Assembly (NCBI RefSeq): GCF_020181595.1
Contig: NZ_CP084028.1
Span: 2,525,445 to 2,589,444 of the forward strand
Source: [Mycobacterium] vasticus
Lineage (GTDB): Bacteria > Actinomycetota > Actinomycetes > Mycobacteriales > Mycobacteriaceae
DNA length: 64,000 nt
Direction: 5' to 3'
Positions 18,119 through 26,037 of the stretch are shown here, in pieces. The notes under the pieces are model-generated. The model searched no databases. It worked only from the letters and a program-made list of their open reading frames with translations, and had not been told where the DNA came from. A program made the position numbers and the translations under genes. Within the stretch, counting starts at the first letter, position 1. The number at the start of each line of letters is the position of its first letter.

Positions 18119-18159
18119 TCGAACACATGTTTGATAATTCGCTTCGAGGCGACTACATT
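18119..18159 (+). promoter_or_regulatory. lexA promoter with overlapping SOS box
   Basis: TCGAACACATGTTTGA (18119-18134) matches 11 of 12 SOS positions and overlaps a -35 hexamer TTGATA (18131-18136). A 17-base spacer leads to TACATT (18154-18159). Transcription would begin at about 18166, one base from the ATG at 18167, so the mRNA is leaderless or nearly so. LexA bound here would block polymerase, giving autoregulation. Confidence 0.8.
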
Positions 18160-18166
18160 CGCACCC

Positions 18167-18850
18167 ATGAGCGACAGCAGCAGTAATACGCCGACCAGCT
18201 CGCCGGACTCACCGTTGACCGCGCGGCAGCGCACCATCCTCGATGTGATCCGCGCATCGGTGAACGAACGCGGCTACCCGCCGAGCATCCGTGAGATCGG
18301 CGACGCGGTCGGGCTGACCTCGACGTCGTCGGTCGCCCACCAGCTGCGCACGCTGGAGCGCAAGGGCTATCTGCGCCGCGATCCCAACCGCCCACGCGCC
18401 GTCGACGTGCGCGGCGCGGACGACTCCACGGTCCGCGCCGCGCGCACCGACCTCGCGGGCTCGGACGCACTGCCCGAACCCACCTTCGTGCCGGTTCTGG
18501 GCCGGATCGCCGCCGGTGGACCGATCCTGGCCGAGGAGGCAGTCGAGGAGGTGTTCCCACTCCCCCGCGAACTCGTGGGCGAGGGCGAGCTGTTCCTGCT
18601 CAAGGTGGTGGGCGAATCGATGGTGGACGCCGCGATCTGCGACGGCGACTGGGTGGTGGTTCGTCAGCAGAACGTCGCCGACAACGGCGATATCGTCGCC
18701 GCGATGATCGACGGCGAAGCCACCGTCAAGACCTTCAAGCGCACCGGCGGCCAGGTCTGGCTGATGCCGCACAACCCCGTTTTCGACCCGATCCCGGGCA
18801 ACGACGCGGTGGTGCTGGGCAAGGTCGTGACGGTCATCCGCAAGATCTGA
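18167..18850 (+). CDS. lexA: SOS repressor LexA
   Basis: LexA represses DNA-damage genes and cleaves itself when RecA filaments form. The 227-residue protein has an N-terminal winged helix (about 16-80, [19 protein letters not shown] then [21 protein letters not shown]), a linker, and the S24 peptidase domain. The scissile bond is Ala116-Gly117 in IAAGGP, and the catalytic dyad is Ser151 (GESM) and Lys188 (TVKTF). The ATG at 18167 fits the promoter just upstream; the open frame back to 17927 runs through the operators and is rejected. recA with a matching SOS box lies 21 kb away in the same window. Confidence 0.97.
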   Translation: MSDSSSNTPTSSPDSPLTARQRTILDVIRASVNERGYPPSIREIGDAVGLTSTSSVAHQLRTLERKGYLRRDPNRPRAVDVRGADDSTVRAARTDLAGSDALPEPTFVPVLGRIAAGGPILAEEAVEEVFPLPRELVGEGELFLLKVVGESMVDAAICDGDWVVVRQQNVADNGDIVAAMIDGEATVKTFKRTGGQVWLMPHNPVFDPIPGNDAVVLGKVVTVIRKI

Positions 18851-18875
18851 CGGCACACCACCGCCAGTCCCAGCC

Positions 18876-19472
18876 TCAGCCGATACCGGCCAGTGCGAAG
18901 AACTCCTGACGGGACCGTCCGTCGGTGCGCAGCGTGCCCAGCAGGGTTGAGGTGACGGTGGTCGATCCGCTGGCATGCACCCCGCGCAACGTCATGCAGC
19001 TGTGCTCTGCACGAAGAACCACTCCCACAGCACGCGGCTGCAGGTGGTCGGTGAGCCAGTCGGCGACCTGCTTGGTCAGCCGCTCTTGCACCTGCGGGCG
19101 GGCGGCGAAGTAGTCGACGACCCGGGCCAGCTTGGACAGGCCGAGGATGCGCTCGCCGGGCAGGTAGCCGACGCACGCGGTCCCGGTGAATGGCAGCAGG
19201 TGGTGCTCGCAGACCGACCGGAACGGGATGTCTCGGACCAGGACCAGCTCGTCGTACCGCCCGTCGTTGGGGAACGTGGTGGCCTCGAACGGCTTCGGGG
19301 CGAACATCTCGGCGTAGGCGCGGGCCATCCGGCGCGGCGTGTTGCGCAGCTGCTCGTCGGCGGTGGAGATACCCAGCGCGTGCAGGAATGCCGCGGCGGC
19401 CTGTTCAGCGGCGTCCAGGTCCGGAACCGGACGGTCAGCCACCCGCAGGTCGGCGTACACGGCCACTGACAT
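18876..19472 (-). CDS. folE: GTP cyclohydrolase I (FolE1 type), probably a second copy
   Basis: FolE converts GTP to 7,8-dihydroneopterin triphosphate, the first step of folate synthesis. The 198-residue protein has the conserved core: NTPRRMARAYAEMF, zinc and catalytic residues in SVCEHHLLPFTG (Cys and His pair near 88-91), LGLSKLARVVDYFAARPQVQERL, and AEHSCMTLRGV, which supplies the second zinc Cys. In M. tuberculosis the only folE (Rv3609c) lies in the ftsH-folP operon, so a copy next to lexA suggests a paralogue; the other copy is outside this window and cannot be confirmed. The ATG follows GGGGAGG. It is divergent from the regulator at 19562. Confidence 0.93.
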   Translation of the reverse strand: MSVAVYADLRVADRPVPDLDAAEQAAAAFLHALGISTADEQLRNTPRRMARAYAEMFAPKPFEATTFPNDGRYDELVLVRDIPFRSVCEHHLLPFTGTACVGYLPGERILGLSKLARVVDYFAARPQVQERLTKQVADWLTDHLQPRAVGVVLRAEHSCMTLRGVHASGSTTVTSTLLGTLRTDGRSRQEFFALAGIG

Positions 19473-19561
19473 CTAAGCCTCCCCTATGACAATCAGCATT
19501 GCGTTTAGATTGACCACACCCGACCCTATTTGTCAAAACTAATTGGTGTTACATTGGGATG
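19473..19561. promoter_or_regulatory. Divergent control region between folE and the winged-helix regulator
   Basis: The 89-base gap is AT-rich. TACATT (19550-19555) ends seven bases before the ATG at 19562 and is a good -10 for a leaderless regulator transcript. CAATCAGCATTG (19486-19497) has a 4+4 inverted repeat (CAAT/ATTG) near the folE side, and TTTGTCAAAACTAATTGGTGTT lies on the regulator side. A shared operator is likely from the geometry, but no single site stands out. Confidence 0.4.
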
Positions 19562-20242
19562 ATGAGCACCCCAGCCAGCGGCGGCCTTGATCCGCTAGCC
19601 GGGTTGAGCAGCCTGGACGACCCGGTACGGCAACGCCTCTACCACTACATCGCCTCGTGCGACGACCCGGTGGCCCGCGACGACGCCGCGGTAGCCGCCG
19701 GCATCAGTCGCACCTTGGCGGCCTACCACCTCGACAAGCTCGCCGAGGCGGGCATCCTCTCGGTGAGTTACGCCAGGCCGGCCGGCCGCTCCGGACCGGG
19801 CGCCGGGCGCCCCGCCAAGCGCTACGAGCGCACCCGCAATGAGCTCTCGGTGAGCGTGCCACCACGCAATTACGGGTTGCTGGCCGACCTGCTGATCACC
19901 GCGATGGACGCCGACGGCGACGGCACGGTGCGCACCGCGGTCTGGTCGGCGGCACGCCGGGCAGGCCGGATCACGGCGGCCCAACACGGCATCCTCGACG
20001 CGCTGCGGGAACACGGCTACGAGCCGGCGGTCACCGACGACGGCGACATCGAACTGCGCAACTGCCCGTTCGAGCGACTGGCCCGCGAGCACACCGAAAC
20101 GGTATGCGGGCTCAATCTGCAACTGATCCAAGGCATGTTGGAGGGCATCGATGTGCCGCCGCAGCAGGCAGACCTGACACCCTGCGAGCGGAGGTGCTGT
20201 GTCACCGTCCGCGCACCCGGGCGCATCGGCCGACACCGGTGA
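19562..20242 (+). CDS. Winged-helix (ArsR/SufR-like) regulator with C-terminal cysteine cluster
   Basis: This 226-residue protein has an N-terminal winged helix (about 14-70, RQRLYHYIASCDD then ISRTLAAYHLDKLAEAGIL) and a basic linker. The C-terminal domain has Cys168 (NCPFE), Cys182 (TVCGLN), Cys208 (TPCERR) and Cys212-213. Such a cysteine ladder is seen in SufR-type regulators that hold an iron-sulfur cluster, so a redox or iron-sulfur signal is likely but not shown. The ATG at 19562 suits the -10 at 19550. Its stop overlaps the GTG of the nitronate monooxygenase gene (GTGA), so the two are translationally coupled. Confidence 0.8.
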   Translation: MSTPASGGLDPLAGLSSLDDPVRQRLYHYIASCDDPVARDDAAVAAGISRTLAAYHLDKLAEAGILSVSYARPAGRSGPGAGRPAKRYERTRNELSVSVPPRNYGLLADLLITAMDADGDGTVRTAVWSAARRAGRITAAQHGILDALREHGYEPAVTDDGDIELRNCPFERLAREHTETVCGLNLQLIQGMLEGIDVPPQQADLTPCERRCCVTVRAPGRIGRHR

Positions 20243-21222
20243 ACGTGCTGGAGGCACTGGGACTCAGCGTCCCGGTCATGCAGGCGGGTATGGGCGGCGG
20301 CGTGACCAGTGCCGAGCTGGCCGCCGCGGTCTCGGCCGCAGGCGGACTTGGCACCATCGGGCTGAGTGATCCGCGCAGCTTCGCCACCGAGCTGCATCGT
20401 GCCGTGGCGATGGCCGGCGGCCGACCGGTGGCGGCCAACCTGCTGGTGCCCTTCACCCACCGGGCCCATATCGACGCCTGCATCGCGGCCGGCGCCGCGC
20501 TGGTGGTCTTCCATGACGGCGCTCCCGGTCGCTGGATCGCCGCCCTGCGGGCCGCCCGCATTCTCGTGCTGTGCTCGGCCGGTGACGCCGGCCAGGCCCG
20601 CCGGGCATTGGCCGCCGGCGCCGACGGGCTGGTCGCGCAGGGCGTCGAGGCGGGCGGCCATCTGGTGGCCGACCGACCGCTCTCGGTGGTGCTGCCCGAA
20701 GTACTCGATGCCGCCAACGGCGCCCCGGTGCTGGCGGCCGGCGGCATCGCCGACGGCAACGACGTCTCCGCCCTCCTCGCGGCCGGGGCCGCCGGAGCGG
20801 TCGCCGGAACCCGCTTCCTGCTCACCGAGGAATCACGCGCACACCCGGGCTACAAGCAGAGGGTGCTGGGCGCGCAGCGAACCATCCGCACGATGCTGTT
20901 CGGGATGGGGTGGCCGCTCGCGCACCGGGTCGTTCCGAACGCCGCAACCGAACGCTGGTGTGCACGAGACGAACTGGGCCCTGCGGTGGCGCGGGGATTC
21001 AACCGGATCAGCGCACCGCTGAGTAGGTTGCTGCCCATCAGCGCCCAGGGCACGATCCTGGCGGCGCAGCGGATCTCGGTACCGCTCTACACCCCGGCGC
21101 TGCCACTGGAGGGAATGCACCCCGCCATCGTCGACCGGTCGGCTCTGTATGCCGGTGAGACCATCCACCGCATCCACGACATCGTTCCCGCCGCCGAGGC
21201 GCTGGCGCGCCTGACGCCCTGA
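20239..21222 (+). CDS. Nitronate monooxygenase (FMN-dependent, 2-nitropropane dioxygenase family)
   Basis: This 327-residue TIM-barrel flavoprotein has the opening PVMQAGMGGGVTSAELAAAVSAAGGLGTIG, the catalytic-His motif VAQGVEAGGH (about 130-139), and the FMN phosphate loop PVLAAGGIADGNDVSALLAAGA with GTRF. Enzymes of this family oxidise toxic alkyl nitronates such as propionate 3-nitronate to carbonyl compounds and nitrite or nitrate; some relatives are enoyl reductases, so the substrate is not certain. The GTG at 20239 overlaps the regulator stop and lacks a strong ribosome site, as expected for coupling. The next gene converges with its stop directly adjacent. Confidence 0.88.
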   Translation: MNVLEALGLSVPVMQAGMGGGVTSAELAAAVSAAGGLGTIGLSDPRSFATELHRAVAMAGGRPVAANLLVPFTHRAHIDACIAAGAALVVFHDGAPGRWIAALRAARILVLCSAGDAGQARRALAAGADGLVAQGVEAGGHLVADRPLSVVLPEVLDAANGAPVLAAGGIADGNDVSALLAAGAAGAVAGTRFLLTEESRAHPGYKQRVLGAQRTIRTMLFGMGWPLAHRVVPNAATERWCARDELGPAVARGFNRISAPLSRLLPISAQGTILAAQRISVPLYTPALPLEGMHPAIVDRSALYAGETIHRIHDIVPAAEALARLTP

Positions 21223-23229
21223 TCAGCCGGCTTTGGTGAACCCGTTGAGCCGGGCGGCCTCCTCGGTGGCGAACCAGATCTCAGCGAGCGTGTCGTCGTA
21301 GAGCGCGTTCTGCGGCGTGTAGTAGAGCCCCGAGCCGATGTTCGCCTTGATCGGATAACCGGCCGGCTGCTGGTAGGGATCGTCCAACGGCAGGTGCATC
21401 ACCGGGTGAGACGACTCGTCGGCGGTGAAGCCGCGTGGCTCCGCCACACCGAACAGCCCCGGCTCCGGCGCGCCATACGAGCGCGGCTCCGGTGCGCCGT
21501 AAGACGGCGCCTCCGGCGCCTCGAACGACCGCGGCTCTGCGCCCGAGGACTCGTGACCGACCGCGTGCCGGCCGGTGCCGAAGTCGTCGGCGACCACCCG
21601 GGTCGGCGCGGTGTCGGTGTCGTCGTCGTCGTCATCGGCGGCGTCGGTTTCCGATTCGCCGTAGTGCAACCAGGGCGCGCTCGGAATCGACTGGGATGGC
21701 ACGTCGGCCTCTGCTGTCGCCCCGAACGATGTGCCGTAGCGGCTGGGCAACCGAACCGTGCCCTCGTGATCGTTCTGCTCGTGGTGCGCCCACTGCTGGT
21801 CTTCGTCGTCGTGGTCGTAGTCGTCGTTGACAGGCGGCATCGGGACCGGCACCCGCGCCGGGGCCGGCGCCGGCGCTGCGGCCGACTGGCGGCGCTGCCA
21901 CCACATGACTCCACCCGCCACGGCACCCAGCACCGCGAGCACCCCGACCGGGATCAGCACCCACAGCCAGTTCCAGTGACCCTCTTCGCCGGCACCGGTC
22001 GACGTGGCGGTGCTGCCGTCGGGCAGGTTCGCCCCGGGTATCTGCAGACCCGACAGCTGCTGTGCCAGCTTGGCCGGCTCGGTGCTGTAGGCGTTTGTGG
22101 CCTGGTTCCAGCTGACAAGCCCGCCGGTGAACTTCTGCGACACCACGTCGCCGTCGACGGTCTGGTCGCCCACCGGGGCACCCAACGCCCCGGAGGCGCC
22201 GTCCAGCTTGTCCCAGGCGACCTTCATCGCGCCCCGCACGACGAACGCGCCGTTGTCGGGGCTGAAGAAGATCACCGGCTCGTCGTCGGCGGCGAACGCG
22301 CTGAACTTGCTGCCGCTCAGCTTTCCGTCGGCGGTACTGGTGATCGGGAAACCAAGGTCACTTCCGGCCGGACCGCCCAGCGACTCGTACTTGGCCAGAA
22401 CGTCACCGTCGATCGCATTCGCGCCGGTCGCCGGGCTGAAGTAGACCTTGCCGCGGGCGAAATCCTGGCCCACACCGTCATTGGGGACCCCGTACTCGCC
22501 GCCCTGCTTGGCCCCGAGCGACCCCGACGGGCCGCCCGCACCGCGCCAGGCCTGGTCGATCGCCGCAGTCGGGTCCAGTTGAACCTTCAGCTCAGCCAGC
22601 TTGGCCGCCAGATCCGGCGGCTGCGTGGTGAACGTCCGAGTGGCACCGTCGAAGGACAGCACACCGTTGCTGAACTTCTGGGTAACCACGGCACCGACGT
22701 AGTTCTCGTCGTCGATCGGCACCCCGAGGGCACCGGTTGAGCTGCCCAGCTCGTCCCAGGCGGCGTTGATCGGTCCGCGGACGACGTGCGCGCCGTGCTC
22801 GCCCGTCCAGTAGATCAGCGGCTTGTCGTCGCCGGACAGCAGGACCACCCGGCTGTCGGGAACCAGCCCGGGGACCTCGTCGCCGGTGGGGAATCCCAGG
22901 TCACTGTCCGCCGCGCCGCCCAACGACTGGTACTTGTCGAGGATCGCGCCGTAGAGCGCCTTGGCGCCAGTCTCCGGCGTGTAGAACATCGCGCCGCCGG
23001 CGAACTCCTGAGCGAATCCGGCGCCGGCCGGGTGCACGTCACCTTTGGGGGCACCCAGTGGTGACCCGTCTCCACCGGCAGCCTCCCAGGCCGCGGTGAT
23101 GGCGTCATGGGCGTCGCTGTCCGGCGTGGCCGCTGCAGTGTCCACCGAAAACAGCAAGGCGACCGAGGCCGCCAGGCCGAGCGTCACACGCACCGCCGTC
23201 TTGCCGAATCGATCTCTCCGACTAGTCAC
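21223..23229 (-). CDS. LGFP-repeat surface protein with C-terminal sunset-type domain (Rv2721c-like)
   Basis: This 668-residue envelope protein has a signal sequence (TAVRVTLGLAASVALLF to about residue 34) and then roughly six to eight LGFP-type repeats, marked by units such as GSPLGAPKGD, SDLGFPTGDE, GALGVPIDDE and GSLGAKQGGEY. A transmembrane helix follows near 430 (WNWLWVLIPVGVLAVLGAVAG). After that comes a long acidic, Pro/Ala-rich segment with short repeats (APEPRSYGAPEP), and a terminal motif YPIKANIGSGLYYTPQNALY...TLAEIWFATEEAARLNGF resembling the actinobacterial sunset domain. LGFP repeats are thought to tie proteins to the arabinogalactan-mycolate wall. The GTG start follows GGGAGG. 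Confidence 0.88.
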   Translation of the reverse strand: MTSRRDRFGKTAVRVTLGLAASVALLFSVDTAAATPDSDAHDAITAAWEAAGGDGSPLGAPKGDVHPAGAGFAQEFAGGAMFYTPETGAKALYGAILDKYQSLGGAADSDLGFPTGDEVPGLVPDSRVVLLSGDDKPLIYWTGEHGAHVVRGPINAAWDELGSSTGALGVPIDDENYVGAVVTQKFSNGVLSFDGATRTFTTQPPDLAAKLAELKVQLDPTAAIDQAWRGAGGPSGSLGAKQGGEYGVPNDGVGQDFARGKVYFSPATGANAIDGDVLAKYESLGGPAGSDLGFPITSTADGKLSGSKFSAFAADDEPVIFFSPDNGAFVVRGAMKVAWDKLDGASGALGAPVGDQTVDGDVVSQKFTGGLVSWNQATNAYSTEPAKLAQQLSGLQIPGANLPDGSTATSTGAGEEGHWNWLWVLIPVGVLAVLGAVAGGVMWWQRRQSAAAPAPAPARVPVPMPPVNDDYDHDDEDQQWAHHEQNDHEGTVRLPSRYGTSFGATAEADVPSQSIPSAPWLHYGESETDAADDDDDDTDTAPTRVVADDFGTGRHAVGHESSGAEPRSFEAPEAPSYGAPEPRSYGAPEPGLFGVAEPRGFTADESSHPVMHLPLDDPYQQPAGYPIKANIGSGLYYTPQNALYDDTLAEIWFATEEAARLNGFTKAG

Positions 23230-23464
23230 CAGCCCTCCCAGGCATCGCATAAAGACGCAATTCTTCCCGGCATCGACTTTCCCGCAATCGGCCCGAATTG
23301 CGAAGCCAAGACATGGATATTGCGAAAACAGTGACCCAGCCGATGCCAAAACGATGCCAAAACCAACTGACGCCGACGGGGCCCAATCTTCGGTCAAATC
23401 CGCAGTTCAAACGGCTGGAGCGACCGAAAATAGGCCCCTTGGCGCACCGGATCGCGCCGGCCTT
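23230..23464. other. Intergenic region upstream of the LGFP gene
   Basis: These 235 bases separate the LGFP gene from the acyl-CoA dehydrogenase gene, both on the minus strand. The region has a short tandem repeat (CGATGCCAAAA twice, 23341-23362) and is AT-richer than the coding flanks, so it should hold the LGFP promoter. No RNA gene, conserved operator or credible small gene was seen. The M. tuberculosis genes Rv2722 and Rv2723 that belong here are absent. Confidence 0.5.
23341..23362. repeat. 11-base tandem repeat
   Basis: CGATGCCAAAA occurs twice in succession in the intergenic region upstream of the LGFP gene. It may be a slippage product or a paired binding site. No function is implied by the sequence alone. 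Confidence 0.5.
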
Positions 23465-24625
23465 TTACACACCCAGGCTGCGCCCGATGATCTCCTTCAT
23501 GATCTCGGTGGTGCCGCCGTAGATGGTCTGCACGCGGGCATCCAGATACGCCCGGGCAACCGGGTATTCGCGCATATAGCCGTAACCGCCGTGCAGCTGC
23601 AGGCAGCGGTCGATCAGGTGGACCTGCTTCTCGGTGGTGTACCACTTGGCCATCGCGGCCTGCTCCACGGTCAGCTGTTTGTCCAGGTGCAGCCGGATGA
23701 ACTCGTCGACCATGATCCGCACCACGGTGGCCTCGGTGGCCAGCTCAGCCAGCACGAATCGGCTGTTCTGGAAGTTGCCGATCGACTTGCCGAACGCCTT
23801 GCGCTCCTTGGTGTAGGTGATCGTCTGCTCCAGCACGGCCTCCATCGCAGCGGCGGCCATGATCGCGATGGAGATCCGTTCCTGCGGCAGGTTCTGCATG
23901 AGGTAGATGAAGCCCATGCCCTCCTGGCCGAGCAGGTTCTCCACCGGGACGTGCACGTCGGTGAAGGACAGCTCGGCGGTGTCCTGGGCGTCCAGGCCGA
24001 TCTTGTCCAGGTGGCGGCCACGCTCGAAGCCCTCCATGCCCCGCTCCACCATCAGCAGACTGAACCCCTGCGCGCCCTTCTCCGGGTCGGTCTGGGCCAC
24101 CACGATCACCAGGTCGGAGTTGATGCCGTTGGTGATGAACGTCTTGGAGCCGTTGAGCACGTAGTGGTCGCCCTGGCGGACCGCGCGAGTCTTGATGCCC
24201 TGCAGGTCGCTGCCGGTGCCCGGCTCGGTCATGGCGATCGCGGTGATGAGTTCACCGGTGCAGAATCCGGGCAGCCAGCGCTGCTTCTGCTCTTCGTTGC
24301 ACAGTTCCAGCAGGTACGGCGCGCAGACGTCGTTGTGCAGGCCGAAACCCAGCCCGCTGTAGCGACCGGCGGTGACTTCCTCGGTGACGATCGTGTTGTA
24401 GCGGAAGTCCGGGTTGCCGCCGCCGCCGTACTCCTCGGGGACGGCCATGCCCAGAAAGCCCTGCTTGCCGGCTTCGAGCCAGACCGAGCGGTCGACGATC
24501 TTGGCCTTCTCCCACTCCTCGTGGTACGGCGCGACGTGGCGGTCCAGGAACGCCCGGAAGGACTCCCGGAACAGGTCGTGCTCGGCCTCGAAAAGGGTTC
24601 GCTGGTACTTCACTGCGGCGCTCAT
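23465..24625 (-). CDS. fadE20: Acyl-CoA dehydrogenase (FadE20-like)
   Basis: This FAD enzyme introduces the alpha-beta double bond into acyl-CoA. The 386-residue protein has the family signatures AMTEPGTGSDLQGIKT (FAD and substrate loop), HVPVENLLG, the helical C-terminal domain with QLHGGYGYMREYPVARAYLDARVQTIYGGTTEIMKEII, and the catalytic Glu in GGTTEI. Its closest M. tuberculosis counterpart by position is Rv2724c. The chain length specificity cannot be read. The ATG at 24625 is used; the frame is open 16 codons further but runs into the promoter. A strong inverted-repeat operator at 24668-24687 lies 43 bases upstream, so a TetR-type regulator probably controls it. Confidence 0.93.
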   Translation of the reverse strand: MSAAVKYQRTLFEAEHDLFRESFRAFLDRHVAPYHEEWEKAKIVDRSVWLEAGKQGFLGMAVPEEYGGGGNPDFRYNTIVTEEVTAGRYSGLGFGLHNDVCAPYLLELCNEEQKQRWLPGFCTGELITAIAMTEPGTGSDLQGIKTRAVRQGDHYVLNGSKTFITNGINSDLVIVVAQTDPEKGAQGFSLLMVERGMEGFERGRHLDKIGLDAQDTAELSFTDVHVPVENLLGQEGMGFIYLMQNLPQERISIAIMAAAAMEAVLEQTITYTKERKAFGKSIGNFQNSRFVLAELATEATVVRIMVDEFIRLHLDKQLTVEQAAMAKWYTTEKQVHLIDRCLQLHGGYGYMREYPVARAYLDARVQTIYGGTTEIMKEIIGRSLGV

Positions 24626-24667
24626 CGCCTGACCTCCGGGATCGACGGAAACTTTCCGACGAGAATA

Positions 24668-24687
24668 GACCAACCGAGTGGTTGGTC
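24668..24687 (-). promoter_or_regulatory. Perfect inverted repeat, TetR-type operator upstream of fadE20
   Basis: GACCAACC-GAGT-GGTTGGTC is a perfect 8+8 inverted repeat with a four-base centre, located in the 74-base gap between the helicase stop and the fadE20 start. Its size and symmetry fit TetR-family operators that control lipid catabolism genes in actinobacteria. The regulator is not identified; the TetR gene at 43062 is 18 kb away and its own upstream site is different. Confidence 0.7.
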
Positions 24688-24699
24688 GGACCGGCGGTC

Positions 24700-26037
24700 C
24701 TACCGCGCGTCCGCTCCACTTCGGCGAGGGCCGCCGCGTCGTGCGGGCCGCTGCGATCCAGTCGGAGCCGGGCCACGACGCCGCCGGGCGCCACCGCCAC
24801 CGGAACCGCGGCCCTGGCCCTTCGGCGACGCAGGACGCGCCGGAACGACCGGCTTGGGAGCGGGCATCTGCAGCGGGGCGACCTCGCCGACCAGCGCCTG
24901 AACCGGCCCGGAGTCGGCGCCCACCTGCATCGGCGCCACCGTGATGCCGGCCCGGCGCAGCAACACCTGGGTGTCCTTGCGCTGCTCGGGCAGCACCACG
25001 GTCACCACGTCACCGGCGCTGCCGGCGCGAGCGGTGCGCCCCGAGCGATGCAGGTAGGCCTTGTGCTCGGCCGGCGGGTCGACGTGCACCACCAGCTCCA
25101 CCTCGTCGACGTGCACACCGCGCGCGGCGATGTCGGTGGCCACCAGCACCCGGGCCTCCCCGGTGCTGAACGCGGCCAGGTTGCGGTCCCGTGCGGGCTG
25201 AGACAGGTTGCCGTGCAGGTCGACCGACGGGATCCCGGCCTCGGTCAGCTGCTTGGCGAGCTTGCGGGCCTGATGCTTGGTGCGCATGAACAGGATTCGG
25301 CGACCGGTACCGGAGGCCAGCCGGTGCACCAGGTCCTTCTTGTCCTGGGCGCCCGCGACGTGAAACACGTGATGGGTCATATCCGGCGGCGGCTCGTCCT
25401 TGCCGTCATCGACGGCGTGCGAGACCGGATCGTGCAGGAAGCGCTGCACCAGCTTGTCCACCCCGTTGTCCAGGGTCGCCGAGAACAGCAGTCGCTGACC
25501 GGTGGCGGGGGTGGCCGCCAGAATCCGGGTGACGCCGGGCAGGAAGCCGAGGTCGGCCATGTGGTCGGCCTCGTCGAGAACGGTGATCGCCACCGAATCG
25601 AGGCTGATCAGCCGCTGCTTCATCAGATCTTCCAGGCGGCCGGGGCAGGCCACCACGATGTCGACGCCGCCGTTCAGCGCGGTCTCCTGGCGGCTCTGGG
25701 ACACCCCACCGAAGATCGTGGTGACCTTCAACCCGTAAGCGGCGGCAAGGGGTTTCACCGTCTCGGTGATCTGGCTGGCCAGTTCACGGGTGGGCGCGAG
25801 CACCAGGCCCGACGGCCGGTTCGGACGTCGCCGAACCTCGGACAGCCTGGCCACCAAGGGAATTGAGAACGCCAGCGTCTTTCCGCTGCCGGTCTTTCCG
25901 CGGCCCAGCACGTCACGGCCGGCCAGAGTGTCGGGCAGGGTACGCACCTGAATCGGGAACGCCGCAGTGAGCTGTTGAGAGTTCAGCGCTGCCACAAGGG
26001 GTGTGGGCACGCCGAGGTCGGCAAAACTAGTGGTCAT
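24700..26037 (-). CDS. DEAD-box RNA helicase (RhlE-like)
   Basis: This ATP-dependent RNA helicase has 445 residues. Domain 1 has the Q-motif region FPIQ, Walker A GKTGSGKT, APTRELA, the DEAD box in VLDEADHM and SAT. Domain 2 has LVATDIAARGVHV and HRSGRTARAG. The C-terminal tail of about 75 residues is rich in Gly, Arg and Pro and should bind RNA non-specifically. Likely roles are ribosome assembly or RNA turnover in the cold. In M. tuberculosis no helicase gene lies between fadE20 and hflX (rhlE is elsewhere), so this is a rearrangement. A 225-base gap precedes the ATG. Confidence 0.93.
   Translation of the reverse strand: MTTSFADLGVPTPLVAALNSQQLTAAFPIQVRTLPDTLAGRDVLGRGKTGSGKTLAFSIPLVARLSEVRRRPNRPSGLVLAPTRELASQITETVKPLAAAYGLKVTTIFGGVSQSRQETALNGGVDIVVACPGRLEDLMKQRLISLDSVAITVLDEADHMADLGFLPGVTRILAATPATGQRLLFSATLDNGVDKLVQRFLHDPVSHAVDDGKDEPPPDMTHHVFHVAGAQDKKDLVHRLASGTGRRILFMRTKHQARKLAKQLTEAGIPSVDLHGNLSQPARDRNLAAFSTGEARVLVATDIAARGVHVDEVELVVHVDPPAEHKAYLHRSGRTARAGSAGDVVTVVLPEQRKDTQVLLRRAGITVAPMQVGADSGPVQALVGEVAPLQMPAPKPVVPARPASPKGQGRGSGGGGARRRRGPAPTGSQRPARRGGPRRSGADAR

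Noticed and set aside
19473..19561. Zur box controlling the folE paralogue
   Set aside because: CAATCAGCATTG is AT-rich and partly symmetric but lacks the longer AT-rich palindrome of mycobacterial Zur sites, and this FolE keeps its zinc ligands.
23045..24901. Long plus-strand frame of 618 codons
   Set aside because: It is antisense to fadE20 and parts of the LGFP and helicase genes, which have clear families on the other strand.
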